DNA from: JBAUHN01 sp049680295
Lineage (GTDB): Bacteria > Pseudomonadota > Alphaproteobacteria > Rhodobacterales > Rhodobacteraceae
Length of the DNA stretch: 6,904 nt
Assembly (NCBI GenBank): GCA_049680295.1
Contig: JBAUHN010000039.1
Coordinates: 1-6,904, forward strand
Direction: 5' to 3'
Shown here: positions 1 to 5,764 of the stretch, one piece after another
Layout: the number at the start of each line of letters is the position of its first letter
How positions within the stretch are numbered: the stretch's first letter is position 1
Notes under the pieces: model-generated
What the model saw: the letters and a program-made list of their open reading frames with translations, nothing else
Told to the model about the DNA's origin: nothing
Database searches by the model: none
Translations under genes and position numbers: made by a program

Positions 1-1
1 G

Positions 2-409
2 CCGACATTCACGCTGTTTGGGGTTCTCTTTCTGCTTGGGGTTTGGGGCTGGGGTGATTTGTCCATTCCAAGTTGGGTGCGGTTTGGCGTAGGCCTGCCT
101 CTCATCCTGCTAGGCAACATTGTGGTATGGATGGAAGTCTCACACTTTAGGGTGCCGCAGACAGGTGGAGCCAAAGGCACCTTGCGCACAGAAGGTATGT
201 ACCGCTTTTCTCGGAACCCGCAATATTTGGCCGATATTGCCATCGTCAGCGGTTGGATGATCTTGTCAGCAGCACCTTCGGCGATGATCGTTGGCTTTCC
301 GGCAATCGTAGTGCTCATTGCCGCCCCGTTTTCCGAGGAGCCTTGGCTGAAAGATCAATGCGGCTTAGCGTATGAGAGCTATGCCCACAATGTGAGACGT
401 TTCTTCTAA
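2..409 (+). CDS. Isoprenylcysteine/phospholipid-type membrane methyltransferase, 5'-partial
   Basis: The reading frame is open from base 2 with no stop, so the gene begins upstream of the window; a TTG at 59 is internal and is not needed as a start. About 135 codons are visible. They show hydrophobic membrane segments (the stretch before position 59, then residues around GVGLPLILLGNIVVW). The C-terminal signature is typical of the ICMT/PEMT-like fold: a Tyr-Arg-Phe-Ser-Arg-Asn-Pro-Gln-Tyr block, and later a Glu-Glu-Pro-Trp-Leu block followed by a Tyr-x-x-Tyr and Arg-Arg-Phe ending. In this family these elements form the S-adenosylmethionine and substrate pocket at the membrane face. The substrate cannot be read from sequence. 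Such genes often occur beside metal-resistance clusters, but a direct copper role is not shown. Base composition looks somewhat more AT-rich than the copper operon downstream. Family call good; specific function unknown. Confidence 0.8.
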   Translation, partial: PTFTLFGVLFLLGVWGWGDLSIPSWVRFGVGLPLILLGNIVVWMEVSHFRVPQTGGAKGTLRTEGMYRFSRNPQYLADIAIVSGWMILSAAPSAMIVGFPAIVVLIAAPFSEEPWLKDQCGLAYESYAHNVRRFF

Positions 410-418
410 GACATCACT

Positions 419-447
419 AAGGTCAGTATCGGTAAATGGCCTTTTTT
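419..447 (+). terminator. Probable intrinsic terminator of the methyltransferase gene
   Basis: AAGGTCA (419-425) pairs with TGGCCTT (437-443) through seven base pairs, one of them G-T, around an 11-nt loop. The T run 442-447 follows on the + strand. It lies 10 nt after the methyltransferase stop and points only rightward, because the other strand has no T run after the stem. The stem is short, so strength is uncertain. Confidence 0.5.
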
Positions 448-469
448 CACTCGTTTCTCCACGCATGGT

Positions 470-1018
470 CTATCTTCTACGGAGTGCCAGCTCACGATAT
501 AGGGCGGGCGGCGACACACCGATCTGGTCAGCGACCCTGATCCATTCGCCTTTGGCTGGCGTTCCATGAATGTCTAGCCAGGCGTCCAGCCTATCTGAGA
601 CGCGTCGCAGGCGCATAATTTCGATGCGTGATCTTTGTGCCTGAAGCTCTCGGGCGTGGGTTTCGATGAGGCTCAAGGTTGCCGCTGGTCGATCCTTTAG
701 CGCAGACAGAAAATCTTCACGCCGAATGACTGCAACTTGTGAGGGCGTCCGAGCAACTGCGTCGCAATGATAGGTGTCGGCGAATAGCGACGCCTCGGCC
801 AGTGCAGAGCCTGCCTTGGCGCAATGCAAGGTCAGCGATGTCCCGTCTGCCAATGGTCGTTCGAGCGCAACCTCACCGGAGCGGACAAAGTACATCGACT
901 TGATGCGATCTTCCCGCCGGAACAAAACCTCCCCCGGCTCAAGGGTGCGTAGTTGCACTTCGTCGAATATATGCTGCCAACCAGACATGATAGAGATCAT
1001 ACGATCTTTCAGGTGCAT
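470..1018 (-). CDS. Crp/Fnr-family transcriptional regulator
   Basis: A 182-aa protein with the Crp/Fnr layout. A cyclic-nucleotide-binding-like beta-roll spans about residues 17-105 (LEPGEVLFRREDRIKSMYFV, then SGEVALERP). A long dimerisation helix spans about 106-136, and a winged helix-turn-helix begins near 137 with a recognition helix around GVSPPALYREL. It has only two cysteines (66 and 85) and no N-terminal Cys cluster, so it is not an FNR-type iron-sulfur oxygen sensor. The Glu/Ser/Arg recognition residues of FNR are replaced: Pro and Tyr sit at the first two positions and Arg is kept. The protein stops right after the recognition helix (LALRRR), so the usual wing is short or absent. 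Effector unknown. The start is uncertain: ATGs at 1018, 1000 and 988 (minus strand) are all possible, and none has a strong Shine-Dalgarno. It is divergent from the His-rich protein gene and may control it. Confidence 0.85.
   Translation of the reverse strand: MHLKDRMISIMSGWQHIFDEVQLRTLEPGEVLFRREDRIKSMYFVRSGEVALERPLADGTSLTLHCAKAGSALAEASLFADTYHCDAVARTPSQVAVIRREDFLSALKDRPAATLSLIETHARELQAQRSRIEIMRLRRVSDRLDAWLDIHGTPAKGEWIRVADQIGVSPPALYRELALRRR
987..1000. promoter_or_regulatory. FNR/Crp-like palindrome ATGAT-N4-ATCAT
   Basis: Two perfect 5-bp inverted arms (987-991 and 996-1000) are separated by AGAG. The core TGAT-N4-ATCA matches the half-sites of the FNR-class consensus TTGAT-N4-ATCAA; only the outermost bases differ. 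It lies in the start region of the Crp/Fnr-type gene and about 62 bp upstream of the ATG of the divergent gene at 1056. That distance would suit an activator site near -41.5 if transcription began around 1035. Depending on which start the regulator uses, the site is inside its first codons or just before them. A single 14-bp match can arise by chance. Confidence 0.35.
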
Positions 1019-1055
1019 CCGCTAGGGTGCGATGAAACTCAGGCGAGGGATAACA

Positions 1056-1643
1056 ATGAGATTGAAAGTGATACTGGCCGCGATGGTCGTTGTGGGTGGT
1101 GCAGCCCTTACCGTGGCACAAACGCTGCACACCGATCATGACGCAGGGATGGATCATGCCGCACATGGTCAGGTTGGCAATGCCGGTGGGAGAGTTCTGA
1201 CTGAACCTGGACAGGGCGCTTTTGCGGCGCTTTCAGAAGTGGTGCGGGTGCTGGAATCCGATCCCGATACAGACTGGTCTCGGGTCGATCTGGCGGGCTT
1301 GCGGGCGCATCTGGTCGATATGGACCGGCTGATAACGGATTCAGTAGTGACGGAAACGGACCTGCCGAACGGGTTGTTGATGATGGCGACGGGCGATGCG
1401 GAGTCGATTGCCACTCTGCGCCGTATGGTTCCGGCCCATGCAGCGCAGCTCGCAAGGGATGATCGCTGGACTGTGGACCCGTCCGAAGTCGAAAACGGCG
1501 TCGAACTGCGCGTCACAAGCGACGATCCCGCCGTGGTCGCCCGGATCACGGGATTGGGCTTCTTCGGGTTGATGGCAAGCCAGGACCATCACCGCGAACA
1601 TCATCTGATGATGGCACTCGGGGAAGACGCGCACGCGCATTGA
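1056..1643 (+). CDS. Secreted His-rich protein of copper islands (conserved, function unknown)
   Basis: A 195-aa protein from ATG 1056. I prefer this to the in-frame ATG at 1032 because a purine-rich AGGCGAGGGA (1041-1050) sits just before it and the protein then starts with a clean signal peptide (MRLKVILAAMVVVGGAALTV, likely cleaved near AQ/TLHTD). The mature N-terminus is His/Asp/Met-rich (His 25, 28, 34, 37). The C-terminus is again His-rich (SQDHHREHH near 176-183, final DAHAH). Between them is a soluble domain with a Met-Met-Ala-Thr-Gly block near 109-113 and a Gly-Leu-Gly-Phe-Phe-Gly-Leu-Met-Ala-Ser block near 166-175. From memory, similar proteins accompany copper genes in Rhodobacteraceae, but I cannot name a domain. 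Periplasmic copper binding or buffering is inferred from the His clusters and the neighbours. It precedes the CsoR-type operator by about 45 nt and has no obvious terminator, so read-through is possible. Confidence 0.75.
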   Translation: MRLKVILAAMVVVGGAALTVAQTLHTDHDAGMDHAAHGQVGNAGGRVLTEPGQGAFAALSEVVRVLESDPDTDWSRVDLAGLRAHLVDMDRLITDSVVTETDLPNGLLMMATGDAESIATLRRMVPAHAAQLARDDRWTVDPSEVENGVELRVTSDDPAVVARITGLGFFGLMASQDHHREHHLMMALGEDAHAH

Positions 1644-1689
1644 TGCCCGCGACAGGACGCATGGTGGCTTGCGGCTTGCAAATACCCAC

Positions 1690-1708
1690 ATACCCCATGT
1701 AGGTATAT
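1690..1708 (-). promoter_or_regulatory. CsoR-type operator upstream of the copper operon
   Basis: Read on the minus strand this is ATATACC-TACAT-GGGGTAT, the same 7-5-7 architecture as the operator beside csoR at 6084-6102 (ATATACC-N5-GGGGTAT). It resembles the TACCC..GGGTA operators known for CsoR repressors. A wider imperfect inverted repeat covers it: ATACCCACAT (1682-1691) against ATGTAGGTAT (1697-1706), with one mismatch. It ends 3 nt before the ATG at 1712, so bound repressor would occlude the promoter or earliest transcript. A possible -35 TTGCAA is at 1676-1681; no convincing -10 is apparent outside the operator itself. Confidence 0.65.
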
Positions 1709-1711
1709 CGT

Positions 1712-2026
1712 ATGTGTTTGATCCGATTTCTTCTTGTCATCACGGTCGCGCTGTCCACTTCGCTTTCTGGGGCGATGGACGCGAGCCATACGGCTACTGT
1801 GAAGCATGACCAAGCAGCCATGGAGGAATTGGTGGACGATCAGCCGATCTGCTGCTTGGAAACCACCGAACACACTCAAACCTGTCATGCTCTTCTCGCG
1901 CTACTTCCTGGCACGGGCCTGTATGAAGCCGCCCCTGCGACCAGCGAGGATGTGATCATGGGCCCAGGCCTGCTTATGACGGGCATCAAGCCCTCCGGTC
2001 CGCTCGATCCACCCCGTCTGGTGTGA
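1712..2026 (+). CDS. CutF-like small exported Cys-containing protein, probable copper-sensing leader ORF
   Basis: A 104-aa protein in three visible parts. First is a Sec-type signal peptide (residues 1 to about 21, CLIRFLLVITVALSTSLSG). Second is a Cys/His segment: PICC at 45-48, then Cys58-His59 in HTQTCHALLALLPG. Third is a Pro-containing tail ending GPLDPPRLV. This plan matches what is described for CutF of Rhodobacter, a nascent exported protein whose Cys motif and C-terminal prolines set translation of the downstream oxidase gene through an mRNA stem-loop. I assign it by architecture, not by alignment. The ATG at 1712 is favoured because an in-frame TAG lies at 1700-1702. Its Shine-Dalgarno is weak (AGG 1701-1703) and overlaps the operator, so a leaderless transcript is possible. 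The last codons and stop form one arm of an 11-bp stem with the spacer, as expected for a regulatory ORF. It could instead be an ordinary small periplasmic copper-binding protein. Confidence 0.7.
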   Translation: MCLIRFLLVITVALSTSLSGAMDASHTATVKHDQAAMEELVDDQPICCLETTEHTQTCHALLALLPGTGLYEAAPATSEDVIMGPGLLMTGIKPSGPLDPPRLV

Positions 2027-2112
2027 TGCGACCCGCGTCCCTCTGGACGTGGTATATTCATTGCAATCACACCAGAGCGGGCTTTGCCCGTGCGTATTCC
2101 TGTCGAGAGGAA
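2017..2112 (+). promoter_or_regulatory. Structured mRNA spacer: stop-codon stem plus hairpin over the next ribosome-binding site
   Basis: Four mutually compatible helices are visible. (A) TCTGGTGTGAT (2017-2027, containing the TGA stop of the CutF-like ORF) pairs perfectly over 11 bp with ATCACACCAGA (2066-2076). (B) Nested inside, 2033-2040 pairs with 2045-2052 around a CTCT loop (8 bp, one G-U). (C) CGGGC (2078-2082) pairs with GCCCG (2086-2090) around TTT. (D) TTCCT (2097-2101) pairs with AGGAA (2108-2112), burying the Shine-Dalgarno of the gene starting at 2118. CCTCT in the B region (2040-2044) is also complementary to AGAGG (2106-2110), an alternative way to sequester it. No T run follows helix A or C, so this is not a standard terminator. 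A ribosome finishing or stalled on the leader ORF would necessarily melt helix A. Confidence 0.6.
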
Positions 2113-2117
2113 AAGAC

Positions 2118-2612
2118 ATGAAACCTATCAAAACATTACTCGCCTTCGCCCCTGCCGCAGCGCTTTCGCTTGGCATTGCTTCCTTTGGCGCAGTGGGCAT
2201 GGCCCATGCGGATGACCATTCCACCATGACCGATCATGGCACCATGCACGTGACCAAAAGCCCGACCTGCGGTTGTTGCGGTGCGTGGGTCGCACTCGCC
2301 CGCCAGGAAGGCTATGACATCGAGATTACAGACACCGGCGATGTGACCAGCGTAAAGCTTGACAACAATGTGCCTGGCACGATGTGGGCCTGCCATACAG
2401 CAACAATCGACGGCTATGTGGTCGAAGGTCATGTGCCGTTCGCTGCCCTCGCCAAACTGCTCGAAGAACGCCCTGAGATTGATGGGATTGCGGTCCCCGG
2501 AATGCCCAGTGGCTCCCCAGGAATGGGGAATGATCCGACCGCGCGGTATGACGTAATGGCCTTCGGCGGCGAGGCCGGTGAGGGCGAGGTCTTCTATCAG
2601 GCCGGTCTGTGA
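2118..2612 (+). CDS. DUF411 periplasmic metal-binding protein
   Basis: A 164-aa protein from ATG 2118, which has a good Shine-Dalgarno (GAGAGGAAA, 2105-2113). An in-frame GTG at 2049 would place a non-signal extension in front and is rejected. The signal peptide spans residues 1 to about 31 (ends VGMAHA, then DDHST). The DUF411 core follows: Thr-Cys-Gly-Cys-Cys-Gly (50-55), Ala-Cys-His-Thr (91-94), Val-Glu-Gly-His-Val-Pro (102-107), and a Gly-Met-Pro-Ser-Gly-Ser-Pro-Gly-Met segment (128-136). The Cys, His and Met residues are the plausible Cu(I)/Ag(I) ligands; His34, His40 and His44 extend this N-terminally. Length is normal for the family. It is the first gene of the tightly packed copper operon, and its GTGA overlap with the cytochrome gene implies coupling. 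Its translation start is the one masked by the upstream hairpins. Family assignment is firm; its precise role (chaperone or buffer) is inferred. Confidence 0.9.
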   Translation: MKPIKTLLAFAPAAALSLGIASFGAVGMAHADDHSTMTDHGTMHVTKSPTCGCCGAWVALARQEGYDIEITDTGDVTSVKLDNNVPGTMWACHTATIDGYVVEGHVPFAALAKLLEERPEIDGIAVPGMPSGSPGMGNDPTARYDVMAFGGEAGEGEVFYQAGL

Positions 2613-3073
2613 ACAGGATCGCGGCACTCGGCCTCGGGGCAGTGGTTCTGGCTGGAGCCGCTGCCCTCAACTTCGGGTGGGGGACCTCCGCACCGGCCCA
2701 AACCGTGCTGACACCTTCGGACCCAGACGTGGTGGCGCTTGGACAATCAATCTACTCTGAGAACTGCGCGTCTTGCCACGGTGCGAACCTCGAAGGTCAG
2801 CCAAACTGGCGGTCGCCCGGACCAGACGGGAGGTTACCCGCACCGCCGCACGACGCGACCGGTCATACGTGGCACCATGATGGCGACACGCTTTTCCGTC
2901 TGACCAAATACGGGACTGGCGCTCTGATCGGCGATCCCGACTACGCAAGCAACATGCCCATCTATGAGGGCGTTCTGACGGATGACGAGATCATTGCCGT
3001 CCTTAGCTACATAAAATCGAAATGGCCGCAGGACGTCCGCGAGCGTCACGACCAAATGGAGAACAGACGATGA
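2609..3073 (+). CDS. c-type cytochrome of the copper operon
   Basis: A 154-aa protein starting at GTG 2609, overlapping the DUF411 stop by 4 nt. An N-terminal hydrophobic segment (residues 4-20) serves as signal peptide or anchor, with possible cleavage after PAQ near 31. One class I cytochrome c domain follows. Cys53-Ala-Ser-Cys56-His57 is the covalent haem site, and Met116 in SNMPIYEG is the likely sixth ligand. The C-terminal helix is LTDDEIIAVLSYIKSKWP (123-140), typical of the fold. The segment between them is His-rich (HDATGHTWHH, 81-90). It should act in the periplasm, possibly passing electrons to or from copper-redox steps with CopC/CopD or the oxidase; that link is inferred only from operon position. 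It needs the cytochrome c maturation machinery, which is not in the window. The stop overlaps the copC start as ATGA. Confidence 0.9.
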   Translation: MNRIAALGLGAVVLAGAAALNFGWGTSAPAQTVLTPSDPDVVALGQSIYSENCASCHGANLEGQPNWRSPGPDGRLPAPPHDATGHTWHHDGDTLFRLTKYGTGALIGDPDYASNMPIYEGVLTDDEIIAVLSYIKSKWPQDVRERHDQMENRR

Positions 3074-3414
3074 AGCAGATAATTCTAGCCTTAGCGGCCA
3101 CATTGGTGACGGCGACAGCCGCGCTCGCACACTCGAAAGCTGAAGATACGACCCCGGCTGCCGGCGCGACCGTTGAAACCGTCGAGGTTATCGAACTGCG
3201 CTTCGATGATCCGATGCGTGTCACGGCAATCGCTCTGGTCGGTCCTGACGGGGAACTGGCCATCACCCGCGAAACCGGCCTCGATCCAGTGACGGAGTTT
3301 CGAGCCATGCCGAACGAAAATATGCCTGCCGGGGCCTACACTGTAGATTGGCGCGGCTTGTCCTCTGACGGCCACCCGATGCAGGGCAGCTTCGACTTCA
3401 CAGTGGTGGACTGA
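3070..3414 (+). CDS. copC: CopC periplasmic copper-binding protein
   Basis: A 114-aa protein from ATG 3070, overlapping the cytochrome stop by 4 nt; an in-frame upstream extension to 3022 would spoil the signal peptide. The signal peptide MKQIILALAATLVTATAALA is followed by His21 as the predicted mature N-terminus. Later come Asp100 and His102 in SSDGHPMQGSFDF. An N-terminal His together with a downstream Asp/His pair is the Cu(II) site of CopC proteins. The rest is the small beta-barrel pattern (VIELRFDDPM, ALVGPDGEL, AGAYTVDWRGLS). It lacks the Met-rich Cu(I) loop of Pseudomonas CopC; only scattered Met residues (49, 80, 85, 104) are present, so a Cu(II)-only protein is likely. It probably delivers or holds copper for CopD, encoded 3 nt downstream. 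Confidence 0.93.
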   Translation: MKQIILALAATLVTATAALAHSKAEDTTPAAGATVETVEVIELRFDDPMRVTAIALVGPDGELAITRETGLDPVTEFRAMPNENMPAGAYTVDWRGLSSDGHPMQGSFDFTVVD

Positions 3415-3417
3415 CCG

Positions 3418-4296
3418 ATGGACGGGCTGGCCCCCATAGACGGTTGGGCGCTTCTGGCGATCTTCGCGAAAGCCGCCGGATATGCGGCGGCGCTGGTCGC
3501 GATGGGCGGGCCGCTTTTCGTCGCGACCTTCCGGTCCGCGCCGGGTGACGTGCTGCGCCTAGCCCGGCAACTCGCCGTCAGCGCGGCGCTTCTCGGTCTT
3601 GTCGTGCTGGCGCTCCGGTTTGGAATCCGGTCGGCCCGTATTTCTGGGATGGGTCTTGAAGGCGCTGTCGATCCCATGATGCTCGGTCTTGTCTGGGACA
3701 GCCCACTTGGCACGGCGGCGCTCTGGCGCGGGGCAGGTGAACTGCTGATCCTCGCAGTGTTGATCGAAGGTACAATCGGTCTGGCGATAAGCCTTCTGGG
3801 CACGCTGCTGGTGGCCGTGTCTTACACGCTGGTCGGCCATTCTCTCGGTGATCCCCGCTGGCTTCTCGCAGCTCTTGTTGGCGCGCATCTGCTGGCCGGG
3901 GCGTTCTGGGTAGGCGCTCTTGCACCCTTGCACCACGCGGCGGGGCTGCATGACGGCGCTGCCCTTCTGCACCGCTTCGGCATCATTGCCAGCGGAACAG
4001 TGGCGGTCCTCGTTCTCGTCGGCCTCACCTTTGCCTGGCTGATGATTGGTTCGTTCGGCGGTTTGTTTGGGACGGCCTATGGCTGGACGCTCATCGCCAA
4101 GCTCGTCGTCATCACCGGTCTTCTGGGGCTGGCCGCAAAGAACAAGCTCCGGCTCGTGCCCTCTCTTACTTCCAACGATTCTTCTGCCCCCGACAGGCTG
4201 CGTCGCTCGATCCGCATGGAAATCATAGCCGTCGCCTTGATCCTGCTGGCGACCGCCACACTGACCTCGATCACCACACCCCCGGTGAACCTATGA
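3418..4296 (+). CDS. copD: CopD inner-membrane copper protein
   Basis: A 292-aa integral membrane protein starting 3 nt after copC. About eight hydrophobic helices can be traced (roughly residues 11-35, 52-72, 107-117, 119-140, 148-170, 189-212, 224-243, 266-286). Family hallmarks are Gly-His-Ser-Leu (140-143), His157 in GAHLLAGAFWVGAL, and the C-terminal RRSIRMEIIAVALILLATAT run followed by TTPPVNL. The His residues in the membrane are candidate copper ligands. CopD works with CopC and is thought to move copper across, or handle it at, the inner membrane; the direction of transport is debated for the family. Length is normal. Its stop overlaps the oxidase start as ATGA, so the two are probably translationally coupled. 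Confidence 0.92.
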   Translation: MDGLAPIDGWALLAIFAKAAGYAAALVAMGGPLFVATFRSAPGDVLRLARQLAVSAALLGLVVLALRFGIRSARISGMGLEGAVDPMMLGLVWDSPLGTAALWRGAGELLILAVLIEGTIGLAISLLGTLLVAVSYTLVGHSLGDPRWLLAALVGAHLLAGAFWVGALAPLHHAAGLHDGAALLHRFGIIASGTVAVLVLVGLTFAWLMIGSFGGLFGTAYGWTLIAKLVVITGLLGLAAKNKLRLVPSLTSNDSSAPDRLRRSIRMEIIAVALILLATATLTSITTPPVNL

Positions 4297-5738
4297 CTGG
4301 AAATTCCATTATGTCCCTATCTTCACGACGCACATTTCTGACTGGCGCTGCCGCCCTTAGCGGAACGGCGCTTTTCCCCTGCTTCACACTGGCCGACACC
4401 GCCCTACCGATCCTGCGAGCCAGACTGTCTACCGCGCAGCTCGCGCCAATCGGATATCCGGCCACGCCAGTCTGGGCCTACGCGACAGAGGGCGCTGGCG
4501 TGATCCCAGGTCCGGAAATCCGCGTCATGGCCGGTGAGCGCATCCGGCGTCAGCTCGTCAATGATCTTCCTCAGCCAACAGCCACTCACTGGCACGGTAT
4601 CCGCGTTGAAAATGCAATGGATGGAGCCGCGCCGCTGACGCAACCGCCCGTTCCACCGGGTGAAAGTTTCGACTATGACTTCGTGGCCCCCGATCCCGGC
4701 ACCTACTGGTATCACTCCCACGACAGAGGTTTTGAACAGGTGGCACGAGGGCTGGCCGGTCCTTTGATCGTGGAAGATCGGGAACGGTGGCTCGGCGAGC
4801 CAGGGGCCGCAACTCGCGAACTGACACTGGTTCTAGATGACTGGCTGCTTGATGCGGACGCCGCGATTGTCGAAGACCGGTGGGACGACCTGCACGCCGC
4901 CGCCCATGGCGGAAGAATGGGCAATACGGTCACCGTGAACGGCGCGGCCTATCCCGATCTGGACATGCGACCGGGCGAGCGCGTGCGGTTGCGTCTCATC
5001 AACACGGCCACGGCACGCATCATGCCCTTAGCCTTGCCGGGTCTCTTGCCGCGCCTTATCGCTCTGGACGGGCATCCTGTTCCACCGCGCGAGGTTGACA
5101 CGATGCTGCTGGGACCGGCGCAGCGCGCGGATGTGGTGATTGACATGCCTCTGGACCCAGAAGTCCGGACAGTCTTACTTCTCGATCCCGGCAATGGGGA
5201 ATGGGTTGATGTCGCGGCCTTCGTTGCGGCAGGTGAACCTCTTGCACCTATTGAAGTTGAGCTGCGGCCACTCCCAGCTTGGGGAACACTTCCGGCCCCA
5301 AACCTCGCCGATCCGCAGCATGAGGTTCTGCTGATGGAAGGCGGAGCAATGCGTGGGATGCTCGACGTCCGATACCAGGGCGAGGTCATGGACTTCCGCG
5401 AGCTGGCGTCAAACGGTATGGTCTGGGCCTTCAACGGGGTGGCGCATGGGATGAATGAGCCGATGTTTCGCGCGGCCCTTGGTCGAACAGTGCATCTGGA
5501 AATGACCAATCGCTCCATGTTCCCGCACGCGATCCACCTGCACGGCCATCACTTCGAAATTCTGGCGCGTAGTGGTGCCCTGAACACGCCAGGCGATGTG
5601 CGCGATACGGTTATGATCGGCGCTGACGAAACTCTAGAAATCGCCTTTGTTGCCGACAATCCGGGGCGGTGGATGTTGCACTGTCACATGCTCTCGCATC
5701 AGGCGGCGGGTATGATGGGCTGGTTCGAGGTCGCGTGA
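4293..5738 (+). CDS. Tat-exported multicopper oxidase (CueO/CopA/CutO type)
   Basis: A 481-aa protein. The twin-arginine signal Ser11-Arg-Arg-Thr-Phe-Leu16 with a hydrophobic stretch and likely cleavage near LADT (34-36) means it is exported folded. All four copper-site blocks are intact: His-Trp-His-Gly (99-102), His-Ser-His (141-143), His412-x-x-His415-Leu-His417-Gly, and His463-Cys464-His465-x3-His469-x4-Met474. The type 1, 2 and 3 sites are therefore present, and three cupredoxin domains fit the length. No long Met-rich insert like that of E. coli CueO is seen, though Met residues cluster around 349-391. Expected activity is oxidation of Cu(I) to the less toxic Cu(II) with O2 as acceptor. 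The start at 4293 overlaps copD by ATGA; ATG 4311 would also preserve the Tat signal. It is the last gene of the operon and convergent with csoR, 26 nt away. Confidence 0.93.
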   Translation: MTGNSIMSLSSRRTFLTGAAALSGTALFPCFTLADTALPILRARLSTAQLAPIGYPATPVWAYATEGAGVIPGPEIRVMAGERIRRQLVNDLPQPTATHWHGIRVENAMDGAAPLTQPPVPPGESFDYDFVAPDPGTYWYHSHDRGFEQVARGLAGPLIVEDRERWLGEPGAATRELTLVLDDWLLDADAAIVEDRWDDLHAAAHGGRMGNTVTVNGAAYPDLDMRPGERVRLRLINTATARIMPLALPGLLPRLIALDGHPVPPREVDTMLLGPAQRADVVIDMPLDPEVRTVLLLDPGNGEWVDVAAFVAAGEPLAPIEVELRPLPAWGTLPAPNLADPQHEVLLMEGGAMRGMLDVRYQGEVMDFRELASNGMVWAFNGVAHGMNEPMFRAALGRTVHLEMTNRSMFPHAIHLHGHHFEILARSGALNTPGDVRDTVMIGADETLEIAFVADNPGRWMLHCHMLSHQAAGMMGWFEVA

Positions 5739-5764
5739 CAGGACGATAAGAGCAAATGCCAGCG

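Noticed and set aside
2066..2100. Hairpin 2078-2090 considered as an intrinsic terminator after the CutF-like ORF
   Set aside because: The stem is GC-rich but is followed by TGCGTATTCC, with no T run. The downstream genes lack another obvious promoter, so it is more likely part of a regulatory fold.
2049..2117. Upstream GTG extension of the DUF411 gene
   Set aside because: It would run through the structured spacer and put a non-signal sequence before a good signal peptide; ATG 2118 has a clear Shine-Dalgarno.
3336..3803. Minus-strand open frame (about 155 codons) across the copC/copD junction
   Set aside because: Low-complexity Arg/Ser/Pro composition, no ribosome-binding site seen, and both opposing genes are clear family members.
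4949..5518. Long open frame on the minus strand (about 189 codons) opposite the multicopper oxidase
   Set aside because: It is Ser/Arg-rich with no domain pattern, and lies wholly opposite a gene with all four copper-site motifs. This is the usual antisense shadow of GC-rich coding DNA.
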